Of a stretch of 64,000 nt of DNA, positions 10,395 to 21,225 are shown in pieces (within the stretch, counting starts at the first letter, position 1; the number at the start of each line of letters is the position of its first letter). The stretch lies in the NCBI RefSeq assembly GCF_040183065.1, contig NC_091133.1, positions 136,582,306-136,646,305 of the forward strand, written 5' to 3'. Under the pieces are notes generated by a model. It saw nothing but the letters and a program-made list of their open reading frames with translations. It was not told where the DNA came from and ran no database searches. The translations under genes were made by a program, and so were the position numbers. Source of the stretch: Periplaneta americana. Taxonomy: Eukaryota > Arthropoda > Insecta > Blattodea > Blattidae.

Positions 10395-11707
10395 TACTAG
10401 GTTCAAAAAGTTCCCGGAATTTGCTAGTATCATAGAAACAACGTACCTTAAACACTATTCTACAGCATTCCCTTCAAAATAGTTGCCTTCCGCAACAACA
10501 CACTTTTGCCAACGCGTGTAGAGTTCCTGGAAGTAGGCCTGGAAGCCATTTTGTGAAACCCGTCTTAGTGCTCTCGTCGCGTTTGCGATAACCTCTTCAG
10601 CATTGAATCTCCGTCCTTTCAGATGACTTTTCAGACGGGGAAACAGAAAGTAATCAGGTGGTGAGAGATCAGGAGAGTATGGTGGGTGATCCAAAGCAGT
10701 TATGTTGTGCCTGGCAAGAAAATTCTTTACAATAATTGCGCGATGAGCAGGTGCATTGTCATGCATAAGGAACCAGTTGTTTTCTACCCACTTTTCTGGA
10801 CGTTTCCTTCTGACTGCGTCCCGGAGGCGACGGAGGATTTCTACGTACAATTCTTTCGTTACAGTACGACCTTCTGGAATGAACTCATGGTGGATGAGAC
10901 CCTGAGAGTCGAAGAAAACTTCCAACATAACTCTGCCTTTGGAAGTGTTCCTAGGAAATTTTTGCTTCCGAGGAGATGTTTTCGATTTCCACTCAGATGA
11001 CTGTCGTTTAGGGACTGGGTCGTACAAGTAGCACCAAGTTTCATCACTAGCAATAATTTTGTTTAAGAAATCACCATCTTCATCAGCCATACTGATCATG
11101 TCCCCAGCAAGAGTCATTCTTGTTTCTTTCTGTTCTGCCGACAACATTTTCGGAACTAACTTCTGAGACACGTAATGCATGTTGAGATGCTTGTGAAGAA
11201 CATTGTGTACACTTCCGACTGATATTCCGACCTCTGCTGCTATCTCTTTTATGGTTATACGTCGGTCGTCCCTCACAACATTACGCACACGCTGAGCGAT
11301 TGCTTCATTTGTTGCAGTTGTTGGTCGGCCGGTGCGTACGTCATCTTTGATGCTATCGCGGCCACCAGAAAAGCGTTTATGCCAGGCATACACTTGAGTT
11401 TTTTTCATTGCTGCTTCGCCATATGCTTCTTCCAACAATCTTCATGTCTCTGCAGGAGTTTTGTGTAACAAAACACAGAACTTGATGTTTGTACGTTGCT
11501 CTGTGGACATAATTACAAAATGCGACGAACAAACAAAACACTATGATAAACAATTGCCTACAACTCAAAACCAACAATCGCCATTATCAACAAACTTTAA
11601 GGAAATGACATCATGAATGTTACCAACAAAACAAATGTATAATATCCCTTGTCATATATTAATACGAAAAATGGTAGTAAAATTCCGGGAACTTTTTGAA
11701 CCCAGTA
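10395..11707 (-). mobile_element. Near-complete mariner transposon
   Basis: Both ends are present. The left reads TACTAGGTTCAAAAAGTTCC. The right, reverse-complemented, reads TACTGGGTTCAAAAAGTTCC. Identity continues through CGGAATTT, with one mismatch in the first 28 bases. TA is duplicated at 10395-10396 and 11706-11707, the standard mariner target. The element (1,309 bp without the target site) carries a single transposase gene on the minus strand with one premature stop. It is nested in the 3' tail of a Jockey-like LINE, so it is younger than that copy. It is the best-preserved DNA transposon in the window. Confidence 0.93.
10455..11510 (-). pseudogene. Mariner transposase, DD34D, one nonsense codon
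   Basis: The enzyme would excise and reinsert the element by cut-and-paste in the nucleus. Reading from the ATG at 11510-11508 gives a frame of 351 codons before the stop, close to the usual mariner length. Codon 23 (11444-11442) is TGA. Downstream the frame is uninterrupted. Counting from the TTG at 11438, the N-terminal helix-turn-helix pair spans about residues 1-110 (WHKRFSGGR, then IAAEVGISVGSVHNVLH). The catalytic domain has D132 in IIASDETW, D227 in HDNAPAHR and D262 in SPDLSPPDYF. The last two Asp are separated by 34 residues, the mariner DD34D signature. All three acids are present. TGA could derive from CGA by CpG decay (inference). Confidence 0.93.
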
Positions 11708-11740
11708 GTAAATGTAATACAATACAATTTCACAATAACG

Positions 11741-12163
11741 CAACTTTTATCGGGGCATAGGAAGTTCGGAAATAATTTTCAAGGATTTGATATTGTGACA
11801 GAGCAAGGACATCAGTGTGTATGCGAAGAAACATTACAAACTGTGGAGCGCCTTCTGTGAAGTGTGAAGTGTTTGATCGCAGAAGATTTGCATCTCAGAA
11901 TGTAGGCCTAATATTGTTTATGTTTGTCCTCTGCCATAATTATTTTGCAAAGAATGTTACAATAAGGAATTTTTTTAATTTTTAAGATTCATTTTTGTAA
12001 CATTGCAGGTATTTTTATATGTGCACATAGCATTAATAACTGTTTATAAAATTGATATTGTATGAATTATTTTCATAGCGTACCATTTTTGCTAGGTATA
12101 TGTATAGCTATGTTTTAACTGTGTATACCTTATGGTGAAATAGAGTTCGTATGTAACTTGGGG
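11741..12163. other. Unassigned AT-rich stretch
   Basis: No coding signal, inverted repeat or tRNA-like box. It may continue the LINE-derived flank of the mariner. Confidence 0.3.
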
Positions 12164-12166
12164 TTC

Positions 12167-12221
<55 letters not shown>

Positions 12222-12232
12222 GTAATAATAAT
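12164..12232. repeat. (AAT)n microsatellite
   Basis: More than 20 AAT units with one AGT interruption. Confidence 0.97.
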
Positions 12233-12396
12233 GCAAACACAGCAATTTGTCTAAGTCTGGGTGAAGCACATTTTGGAACGAAGTGTAGTGACCATAGCCA
12301 AGTTTACATATGGGAAATGATATAAAATGTCACTCTAGATATCCAAGACAACGGATCAACAGTTGAATATGTACGCAGTGGTTAAATAATTCTGCC

Positions 12397-12597
12397 GGCC
12401 TGGAAGGCTCAAGCGGTAGGGGCACTGCATGTCTCTATCGTTTGGTCCGAAGGGTTGTGGGTTCGAGTCCCGCCTCGGGCATGGGTGTTGTGTGTGTATT
12501 AGTGTAAGTAAAACAAAGGAAATAAATGAAAACGAAAACAGAAAACAAAGACAACTTTGTTAAACGACCTCTGGCCGGTCTAAATTTATAAATTATA
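12397..12597 (+). mobile_element. tRNA-derived SINE, plus strand
   Basis: The A-box-like GGCTCAAGCGGTAGGGG at about 12407 and the B box GGGTTCGAGTCCC at about 12461 have tRNA-like spacing. They are followed by a GTGT-rich segment and an A-rich body ending CTCTGGCCGGTCTAAATTT. It abuts the (ATTT)n tail of the next LINE on the opposite strand. Confidence 0.75.
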
Positions 12598-12601
12598 ATA
12601 T

Positions 12602-12636
<35 letters not shown>

Positions 12637-13970
12637 GGATATTAACGTGCAAAACAACAGCACAATGCCAATTACTGTTTAGCACAAGATACAAAACAAA
12701 TCAACAAATGATGATGAGAATGAATGATAGAAAATGGCAGTGAGATGAAATACAATCAATATAACAGTGTATAAGTAATATTGTAAAGATGTGCAATTGA
12801 CAAGAATAGTATGATACATATATTTTAACAAATGGCATAAATTAATAAAACTGACATAAAAACTCAAAAGATATACTACACATTAAATGGATCCAAGTTC
12901 AATCCATGCAAATTAGCATATTTAATACATCTGCAGACCGGAGAGAGAGATTTAGAATTTCTATTATAAAACAATTTATGAAACCTTAAACCATTAGCTG
13001 GAATACGAAGACTGATATTGCTTATGAATGATTCACAATCAATATCACCCTTAATGACTTTACAAAAAAATAAATAATCAAGATCCTGACGTCTGGTAAA
13101 CAAACTACCGCAATTGAAATATTTGCAATTAATCTCATAGTTATAATCGGAATTTGGTAAAAATCTATAAGAACACAAGGAAATAAATTTTCTTTGAATA
13201 TTCTCTAATTTATCCGAGTCAGTGGAAGTAATGGAGTTCCATACAACAGATGCATATTCAAGCTTGGATCTAACCAATGTATAGTATAAAATTAATAAAC
13301 ACATAGGAGTAGAAAAAGAATAAGTTATAGATCTAATTAGACCAAGCATTCTTAATGAATGTGTATAAATATATTGCACATGATCATGAATATATAATTT
13401 TGAATCAAGTAAGACACCAAGATCTCTGATACAATCTTTCTTAGTAATTACGACATTACCAAGAGAATAATTAAATTTTTGGGAAGTAGTTTTCCGTGAG
13501 AAGGAAATAACAAAAGTTTTGGATTGATTAATTTTCATTCCATTTTCAACAGACCATTGTAAAATTGAATTAATGTCATTTTGAAGAATTTGACAATCAG
13601 CCGAACTATTAATTTTACGAAAGATTTTGAGATCATCCGCAAATAAAAGGCAGCTAGAACTTATTCTTTTACTTATATCATTTATAAATAATAAAAATAG
13701 GAGAGGTCCCAATGTAGACCCTTGAGGAACTCCGCATACACTATTAAATGGAACCGAGAGAGAATTACCTAGTCGAACACAAGACTGTCTATCTGTTAAA
13801 TAATTTTCAAACCAATTAACGTAGTTAGTGGAGAGACCAAAATTACTTAATTTATTTAATAAAATTTTGTGAGGAACAACATCAAATGCTTTGCTAAAAT
13901 CAAAATAAATTGAGTCAATTTGACCTTGAGTTTCGACAACAGGCATAATGAGATTGAGATAGGAAACTAA
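12598..13970 (-). mobile_element. 5'-truncated Jockey/CR1-like LINE with (TAAA)n tail
   Basis: On the minus strand the element runs from a truncation beside a (TTA)n tract at 13971 through an open RT frame, a roughly 280 bp 3' UTR, and a (TAAA)n tail at 12600-12642. The 5' UTR, ORF1, endonuclease and the first RT motifs are missing. No target duplication was found. Confidence 0.9.
12876..13946 (-). CDS. Partial non-LTR reverse transcriptase, uninterrupted
   Basis: The 356-residue frame covers the RT palm to the C-terminus of a Jockey/CR1-like LINE ORF2. Motif A is FDFSKAFD at residues 15-22, with the catalytic Asp at 16. Motif B is GVPQGSTLGPLLF at 72-84. Motif C is LLFADDL at 100-106, with Asp 104 and 105. 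Motif D is GMKINQSKT near 140, followed by a thumb region with RDLGVLLDSKL. All three catalytic Asp are intact and there is no stop or frameshift, so the insertion looks young. The ATG used is internal: the real ORF began upstream in the missing part, so this copy cannot move on its own. Confidence 0.9.
   Translation of the reverse strand: MPVVETQGQIDSIYFDFSKAFDVVPHKILLNKLSNFGLSTNYVNWFENYLTDRQSCVRLGNSLSVPFNSVCGVPQGSTLGPLLFLLFINDISKRISSSCLLFADDLKIFRKINSSADCQILQNDINSILQWSVENGMKINQSKTFVISFSRKTTSQKFNYSLGNVVITKKDCIRDLGVLLDSKLYIHDHVQYIYTHSLRMLGLIRSITYSFSTPMCLLILYYTLVRSKLEYASVVWNSITSTDSDKLENIQRKFISLCSYRFLPNSDYNYEINCKYFNCGSLFTRRQDLDYLFFCKVIKGDIDCESFISNISLRIPANGLRFHKLFYNRNSKSLSPVCRCIKYANLHGLNLDPFNV

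Positions 13971-14012
<42 letters not shown>
13971..14012. repeat. (TAA)n microsatellite at LINE truncation point
   Basis: About 14 TAA units immediately beyond the 5' truncation of the minus-strand LINE. Confidence 0.95.
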
Positions 14013-14016
<4 letters not shown>

Positions 14017-15610
14017 TGTCACGTGCACTGACCTGCTCAAAGCGCGATATGAAGGCGCACTTCATTTGTACAAAAATATTTCACTATAAGGCAAAGCCTT
14101 CATACTACATACAAAATCACGTGACTATTTTACTTGAATATCGTAAGATGAAATTTCATTGCGGAATTGAAGGTTTTACTAAGTAGTCAGTCTATTTTTT
14201 TTAAAAGTTCCTCTCAAAATGCAATTTAACAGTTCAACAGACAAGCACGCTATTTACATTATTTCAAATAACAGCCAGATGGCTTGTTAACTGAAGAAAC
14301 CATAATTGAAAGCGAAAGGCAATTAAACCTCTCTAAAAAGGTTTGAAGCAATGCAAACGGAAAGAATTTTAATTGATAGCGTACATTTCCACTGGAAATC
14401 TGCAACTCTGCAAACTGAGGTAATTTCTAACACGGTGCTTTTGTAAACATCTCGTGATGGTCTTCAAATTTCAGAGACAGGCGACGTCGCCCATATTCGC
14501 CATGCTAATGAAGATATAAATAGTGTGCACAGATTAAACTGACACGAAAACTTTGCAGATGAAATAAAACGTCACACACTTGAACGACCACAACCTTGAC
14601 TCCAGAAGCACCAACCGTTCTGTTCTTTACAAATATTACGAACCAAAGGCGTGAGATTATGCGGAAATGTTGGTATACCACAAGGCATTACGTAGCAGAC
14701 GAAGACAATAAGACAAGACTTTTAAAAAACACAGACACCCCCAAGTTGTTGGACGGGATTGGTTAATATTAAAATTCATTAACTTATCTCATTCACAGAT
14801 AAGAGCATTATTTTTATTTCTGTTCAGATTACTGCGAACCGCCTTGCCCTGCAAGGAGGTAATTGAGGATAGCATTTAATGTGCGAAGTCCTTTCGTGCC
14901 TTCCGCTGGCAATATGATTTGAGAATAAAATAAGAAAACTGTGGAGAGCTGAAGGGAGAAGAAGTCCCCACTTCCATCACATCTTACTTCCTTTCTCTCA
15001 GTCATCAGACACATCCTCCGGCTAATCCAATTGGAGTAATGTTCAGGGAGTGGCAACTTCCAGTAGCGTTCCCTCGTGACGGTAGTTCAGTGCACGACAA
15101 TTATCTCTCAGGGCGGATCATGATTGTTTCACGTTGCTTTCAAGGCGCAAAGTGTTGAAAGGCGAAAAGTCTATTTGCGAAGCGAAAACTGCAATACAGA
15201 TTGATGGAGATAGAACTTAACACTAAAACTGTATTTCCTTCAACTTGCAGAGAAGCATGCTTCGGACAAAACAAATAAGAGCCAAATTCTTGCCATCAAC
15301 GTTCTAGTCTTCTTTCTACTGCACTTCTTCTGTTGCGATTAAGTTGCAAGAACGAAAGGGTGAAGAAACTGGAGTACTGCGATCTTTATCACTGCATGGC
15401 AATATAAACAATATGGATAAGAAAAGAAAACACTGTGGTCTTACAGGTCTCGCAAGTACGGATTACCGACGGAAGGAATGCGAATCAAGCACTGCGATAA
15501 GGAAGAGCGGGCGACAGGAAAGGTCACGAGATAACTTGAATGATATTCAAGAGTACAGTCGGAAGAGAAATGACATCGATAGAATCAGTCTTGCGTTGTG
15601 ATAGTTACAT
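14013..15610. other. Unassigned stretch, no gene recognised
   Basis: Frames at 14829-15056 (minus) and 15344-15601 (plus, basic, rich in Arg/Lys/Ser) show no family resemblance. No splice-site cluster, tRNA-like box or convincing inverted repeat was seen. Confidence 0.35.
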
Positions 15611-15616
15611 TACGAC

Positions 15617-16608
15617 TTTAAGTCCCAATTGTATAAAACTCCCCGACTAAAGATCAACTTTGATCGAAGATCGAAAAGTAAACCGAGTTCAGACACTTCT
15701 TGTATTGTATAAAACTTTTCTGCGATCAAATTACCTTGGTTCAAATGCAATATAAGTTCACGTGAAAAAGATTTGGCAACATCGCATAAACAGGTGAATA
15801 CGTGATGCGCGGATCATGTTATACAGGTTTGTTCAGTGTTGCCAATCTAGCGATTTTAACTCTTTTTCAACAACAATTTCTTTTAACTTTTATATTGCTT
15901 AAATAGGGATTTAGTGACCTTTTTAGCACCTCATAGTGACAAAATTTAATCTTTCTTTGTTGATAATGAGAAATCTAGCGACTTTACCACTACTTTTTCG
16001 CGACTTTCCGTACACTCTGTTGGAGACACTGGTTTTTTTTTGCAATGTAAATAATGGCGGACAATAAGAAGGTTGACTGTTCTCCAAGTTGCTATCATGT
16101 TATGGTGTTTGATACTTCTAAACATAATAAAGCTTTATAAAACGACAATTTTCTTTTAGTAATACAGTTAATTGAACATTTATGAATGTACCTATCATAT
16201 CCATTAATAATTAATGGTTGTTATAAACATAATATAATTATAGGTTATGTTATTTGATACTGCTGAACACGATAGAGCCTTATAAAATATAAGAATGTTT
16301 GTGTATTAAGGCAAGAAATTGAAAGAAATATATATAAATGTACCTAACTTATCTATTAATATTAATAATAATGGATATTTTATTTGCACAATCTGTCACT
16401 CGTACATTTCAAACAGAAAAGAAATAACTGAACTTGGATCATCTAACTTAATCGGAGAAATTTCTTCAGTCAAAGTTGACTTTAGTTTGAGACAAATTAA
16501 TCTCAGATTAGACTTTATACAACACAAAATTCCAAGTTCAGCTGAAACAAGGATCAATTTAACCTCTGATCTAAGATTAAATGGTTTATACAATCGGGCC
16601 TAAAAGCG
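15617..16608. repeat. Possible degenerate inverted-repeat element
   Basis: CCCAATTGTATAAAACTCC near 15626 is loosely matched in reverse complement near 16600 (CCCGATTGTATAAACCA). The interior is AT-rich with repeated TATAAAA words and no transposase. The ends are too diverged to fix boundaries or a target duplication. Confidence 0.3.
16095..16375. repeat. Diverged tandem duplication, about 150 bp period
   Basis: GTTATGGTGTTTGATACTTC at about 16099 recurs as GTTATGTTATTTGATACTGC at about 16246. Both are followed by AAGCTTTATAAAA/GAGCCTTATAAAA, then AATGTACCTA and a TATCTATTAATA-like end. Confidence 0.65.
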
Positions 16609-16609
16609 C

Positions 16610-17785
16610 TTTCAGAATAATAAGGCATATAAGGCAAACCTAGTTCAGGCCGGTATATGTCGACTAGCCAGTAACAGTGAAGCGGTGTTGCCTAGTTAAA
16701 TAGTCGCGAAGTCTCGCTGAAGAGTCGCGTATTAATTTCTTTCTTGCGAGCACAATATTTATGGATAGGAATGAATTTTAAGCTGTGCCATTCGATAGAG
16801 CTATGAATTCTGAACTCAACAGTACAAGAACGACAATTATATGTCAACTGGCTCGCGTGTTATCGCCTTAAGACTAAACAGAGATATCCAACCTACAATA
16901 TACATACAACATATTTAGCTCAGAAGTCCCTCTCTGTAAACGAAGATAGATTCTGTTTATTTTCGAATTCAGACGTGGATTAAAACATGTTATACGCAAA
17001 AGAATAGTTCTACACTCACAGGTGAGGAGTATAAATGTATTTTCAGTATATACTGTTTATGATCATTTCCCCTTTCTTTCCTTCCTCTCTTCTTGTCTTG
17101 CCCTTCACCTACGCTCTATTTTCGCTGTATAAATGTATATTATAATGTTTCCCACATTCCAATCAGGACTTTGCAATATTTTATTGAAACGTTCTGGTGT
17201 TAAACGAACTTTAATGATAACAGTAGAATCTAACGTTAGTTAGACCAGTTTCCCTTGCTATATTCGTTCAGAACTTTCGTTTGGTTATAGCATTCATCGA
17301 AGTATTACTGTCCACCAGGGGCGTACGCAAGGGTGAGGTTACTGGATTTGAACTCACCCCTTGATTTTTTTTTGATTGAATTACATATTTAGATTTGGAC
17401 ATTTTCTTTATCCACAATCGTTTTCCCTTCTCTAATTTTTCTCTGTCAGAGTAACAAAATCTACATCGACATAAGGCATAGTCCTCCTACCCGTCCTTCA
17501 ATATACTGTAATCCCTGTGCTTGGTGGGCGGCACGTTCAGATTATAACAATGCTATCTTACAGAGACCTACCGCCTTGTAATAAAATGAAGCTTACACAA
17601 TACGAAATTTAACTTCTTGTAAAACATATTGAAAAGGTCGCTTTGGCAGTTCTGCAGTGCAGATGTTAAATATTGTGCATTGTCGATTTTAAATTCATCT
17701 TAAGGCGGTATTCACCCGTTCCTTAGTTTGAGTTCTGACTTTATTGTGAAACGTTCGTTTAAAGTTTTGTGCACTTGAGAGTTCA
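16610..17785. other. Unassigned stretch
   Basis: No gene recognised. CAGGGGCGTACGCAAGGG at about 17316 resembles a hAT terminal repeat, but no partner end was found, so it is noted only. Confidence 0.3.
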
Positions 17786-17859
<74 letters not shown>

Positions 17860-17867
17860 TAAAATAA

Positions 17868-17939
<72 letters not shown>

Positions 17940-17940
17940 A
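17786..17940. repeat. Long (TAA)n microsatellite
   Basis: About 50 trinucleotide units with AAAAT interruptions, ending at the 3' end of a minus-strand RTE-like copy. Confidence 0.97.
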
Positions 17941-18585
17941 CTTATTTCCTTACTGGCTTTTAAGGAACCCTGAGGCTCATTGCCGCCCTCACATAGGCCC
18001 GCCAGCGGTCCCTATCCTGAGCAAGATTAATCCATTCTCTATCATCATATCCCACCTCCCTCAAATCCATTTTAATATTATCTTCCTATCTACGTCTCGG
18101 CCTCCCTAAAGGTTTTTTTCCCTCCGGCCTCCCAACTAACATTCTATATGCATTTCTGGATTCGTCCATACGTGCTACATGCCCTGCCCATCTCAAACGT
18201 CTGGATTTAATGTTCCTAATTATGTCAGGTGAAGAATACAATGCGTGCAGTTCTGTGTTGTGTAACTTTCTCCATTCTCCTGTAACTTCATCCCTCTTAG
18301 CCCCAAATATTTTCCTAAGTACCTTATTCTCAAACACCCTTAACCTATGTTCCTCTCTCAAAGTGAGAGTCCAAGTTTCACAACCATAAAGAACAACCGG
18401 TAATATAACAGTTTTATAAATTCTAACTTTCAGATTTTTTGACAACAGACTGGATGATAAGAGTTTCTCAACCGAATAATAACAGGCATTTCCCAATTTA
18501 TTCTGTGTTTAACTTCTTCCCGAGTATCATTTATATTTGTTACTGTTGCTCGCAGATATTTGAATTTCTCCACTTCTTCAAAAGA

Positions 18586-18586
<1 letters not shown>
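17941..18586 (-). mobile_element. RTE-like LINE 3' segment between two (TAA)n tracts
   Basis: The minus-strand copy starts in the post-RT region (FEEVEKFKYL, VTNINDTREEVKHRIN) and continues through YYSVEKLLSSSLLSKNLKVR, VLYGCETWTLTLREEHRL, SPDIIRNIKSRR and GHVARMDES to the 3' end at 17941. Most of it is open in two overlapping frames, 18430-18648 and 18086-18496. The usual (TAAG)n tail is replaced by or merged with (TAA)n, and the 5' side also ends at (TAA)n. Confidence 0.87.
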
Positions 18587-18638
<52 letters not shown>

Positions 18639-18640
18639 CA
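18587..18640. repeat. (AAT)n microsatellite
   Basis: About 16 AAT units joined to the 5' truncation of the RTE-like copy. They cause the poly-Asn/poly-Ile frames nearby. Confidence 0.95.
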
Positions 18641-18909
18641 ATACACAAAATTCAATATGACCCCCTGCAGTGCACACAATCTTCCTTCCCGCATATTGGA
18701 CACGCCTGCCTCGTAATGGTGCTTCACTTTCCCTGATTGGCTCCCGTCTAGCTTAGATCAACCATGGCTTCGGTATGTACCACATATCTGATACGTTCTC
18801 CCTCCTCGAGTCCAGAATCTGAGGTGTAGATGGCAGTATTTTAATTGACTCATTGTCATCTTTCCAGTTTCTTTTGGTGCTTTCTGGTTGGGCTCATACA
18901 TACACAATG

Positions 18910-19135
18910 TGTTCAGGTTGCTGCCCACCGACAGTCCTGATATAATGTATCTTTATTTGAAGACTGGTTAATTAATAACCCGGCACACTCGCATTCACAC
19001 AAATTTCCTGGTTACACACTTCCAGGAAACTTTTCTTCAAGGAAAATTCCTCGAGAGTCGAGCCCGGGAATCGAACCAGGGACCTCCAGATGTGAAGTCA
19101 GCTTGCTGACCACCAGACCACAAGTGGTGAAAGAT
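18910..19135 (-). mobile_element. tRNA-derived SINE, minus strand (family shared with 39.6 kb)
   Basis: Reverse-complemented, the head reads TGGTCTGGTGGTCAGCAAGC (A-box region), then GGTTCGATTCCCGG (B box). The body shares GTTCAGGTTGCTGCCCACC and the AACCCGGCACACTC block with the copy at 39587-39890. Both copies lie on the minus strand. Confidence 0.8.
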
Positions 19136-20220
19136 GGCAGTTGCATACTGATTCTGATATCTCCAATTAAGACGGTTTCTCTTGCGAGCTCGTAGGCGAG
19201 GTGGCGTCATCTTTGAAATGCCTAGTATTTATTTAAGGAATCTTGATTTTATTTTCTGTCACATTCGCATCCGATTCTGTTAGTTGCTCCCAGATCACGT
19301 CTATCACACAGTAATTGTTTCATTACAGCCAGGACGTTCGCTTTGAACAGTGACATGACTGTCGTCAGTAAGAGGTTTGTGGGTCTATTCCTGTTATCCT
19401 TTTCCTGATATAAACTCTTCAGGAATGCCATGTGGTCTTCAGACCGATTCCTAGGTACTAAAAGCTGTGAACTCTTTTGGAGTTCTCTGTCGTAAAAAGA
19501 AAATAATCTCTCCACAACCATTCCCGCGCTTTTTCTTAAGATCATTATCAAGCCTTCAATTTTGTTGATGAAGTCGTTTTCTTCTGTTTACGCTTTCTCC
19601 TTCTGTCTTATTGCTTGAGCAGAGCACCATGTAGTCTGAAAATTAAGTAGCCTAATAAGTAACGATCTGTTCAAGTCTGCTTGGATACGATGAACAAGGT
19701 TTTGCCTCGTAGCACGCGATTGTTTGTACTGTTCGAGTTGAAGTTACCCCATTACTGACTTCTATATTTATATCTTCCTAAGTATGTTTGTGATTTGGTC
19801 ATGTTTTCTAATTTGTTCATTAGCCTTGCTATGTTCACTGAATCAAATTCCTTGGGGTAATCTATGAAAACGACTATACATTTTCCACCTGGGATTCACT
19901 GGCTTTTGTGGATATTATCTACAAGAATGCATACCGCCTGGAGTGTTTCCCTTCTTTCTCCGAACCCGAACTGCTCTTCAGGTGTGAGACAGCACCGATA
20001 AATGACTTCGGGGAATATCTTGTATAGATTGTTTCTCTAGGGCTATTAGTCTACATAGGCTATATGAATCAGGCTAGTCGAGAATACCCTATTCCTTGTA
20101 CATCACTTTTATGGTCAAAATCTCCAGCTTTCAGGGAAGATTTCTTCCTTTTTGGTCTAGAATCGATGTGATTGGGGATAGTGACATAGTAATAAGCGCG
20201 ATGAGACCAAGAATTTGTCA
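19136..20220. other. Unassigned stretch
   Basis: A 100-codon minus frame at 19249-19551 has no recognised motif. Pieces near 19820-20040 (CAAATTCCTTGGGGTAATC, CGAACCCGAACTGCTCTTC) read faintly like antisense of a decayed RT, but not well enough to call. Confidence 0.35.
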
Positions 20221-20224
20221 TTTG

Positions 20225-20350
20225 ATTACCTGATAATCGTCTCACAAGTTGAAAAAAACAAAAGCAGATTATTATCAGCCCAAGCGAAAATCGAACCCAA
20301 CCCGAGCTAAGCTTCAGATCAGCACTCAAACGCGTTGTCGCCTAAGTTAT
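20225..20350 (-). mobile_element. Degenerate tRNA-derived SINE head
   Basis: Reverse-complemented, it reads ACCGGCATAACTTAGGCGAC (A-box-like), then GGGTTCGATTTTC (B box) about 45 bases on. The body is short and diverged. Confidence 0.6.
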
Positions 20351-20594
20351 GCCGGTAGCCAGGAAGATTGTCATCATGAGGCATTTGCTGTACGGCTTCT
20401 GATGTACTACCTTTATGATTTTTAATGTGAGATATTCGTTGCAAAATTTATTATACATCTTTAAGGTTTTCATTAAAATTCCAATCTAGTCTCATTAATT
20501 TTTTTTATTTTGCTGTTCTTTTTTTTTTTTTTTTTTTGACTTATCGAACTTTTACTAAAGTGATAAGGCTTGCAAGATGGTCGATCCTAAACTG

Positions 20595-20768
20595 CAGTTC
20601 ATTCATTCATTCATTCATTCATTCAGTCATTCATTCATTCAGTCATTCATTCAGTCATTCAGTCATTCAGTCATTCATTCATTCATTCATTCATTCATTC
20701 ATTCAGTCATTCATTCATTCATTCAGTCATTCATTCATTCAGTCATTCATTCATTCATTCATTCATTT
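20595..20768. repeat. (ATTC)n tract with CAGT variants
   Basis: About 43 tetranucleotide units, mostly ATTC, with recurring TCAG variant units. It yields the His-Ser-Phe-Ile repeat frames, which are not genes. Its position next to a LINE-like 3' end suggests it is an expanded 3' tail on the minus strand (TGAA)n. Confidence 0.9.
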
Positions 20769-20940
20769 ATTTTATTCCATAGATCTTACATGAGCAATGA
20801 AGCTTTAAGATGTGGAACAAGTCAAAATTTTACAATATTACAATTACAATTTTTACAAATTTTTATAGTTTTACAATTTAGTAATTTTCTACAATTTTTA
20901 CAATTTCGTGCATTTTTTTTACAATATTTTGGCGAGATGT
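20769..20940 (-). mobile_element. LINE 3' UTR fragment, minus strand
   Basis: Read on the minus strand, AATTGTAAAA-rich sequence leads to GACTTGTTCCACATCTTAAA and CATGTAAGATCTATGGAA, then into the tetranucleotide tract above. This has the look of a 3' UTR plus simple-repeat tail. No coding part remains. Confidence 0.5.
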
Positions 20941-21225
20941 AGTGAGATGAGGTGAGGTCCGATGATTCGCCAAAATATTACCCGGCATTTGCCTTTTGGT
21001 TGGGGAAAATCTCGGAAAAACCCAATCAGATAATCAAATCAAAGGGGGGTAATCTAATCAAAGGGGTTGATGCCAAGGACTCGCCATAGACCATCCGGCT
21101 TCAGTCCCATGGCTGTGGAAAACCTCGGAAGAAATCAAAGACCAAAGGGGATCCAACCCAAGCCCGAACGCAGCTCCGGATCAGCAGCCCAGCGAGTCTG
21201 CCGACTGAGCTACATCGATGGCTCT
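20941..21225 (-). mobile_element. tRNA-derived SINE, minus strand
   Basis: Reverse-complemented, the head carries CATCGATGTAGCTCAGTCGG (a tRNA-like A box) and GGGTTGGATCCCC (B box). The body contains an AACCTCGGAAGAAATC block and ends in the AAATATTACCCGGCATTTGC region. The plus-strand frame 21067-21303 is antisense repeat. Confidence 0.72.

Noticed and set aside
10686..11000. 104-codon plus frame
   Set aside because: It lies antisense to the mariner transposase and follows its codon structure, so it is a shadow frame.
17316..17334. hAT-like terminal repeat CAGGGGCGTACGCAAGGG
   Set aside because: No matching opposite end or 8 bp target duplication was found within several kb.
20536..20942. 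Two long frames with repeated His-Ser-Phe-Ile
   Set aside because: They are translations of the (ATTC)n tract in two phases. A tetranucleotide repeat reads open in all frames.
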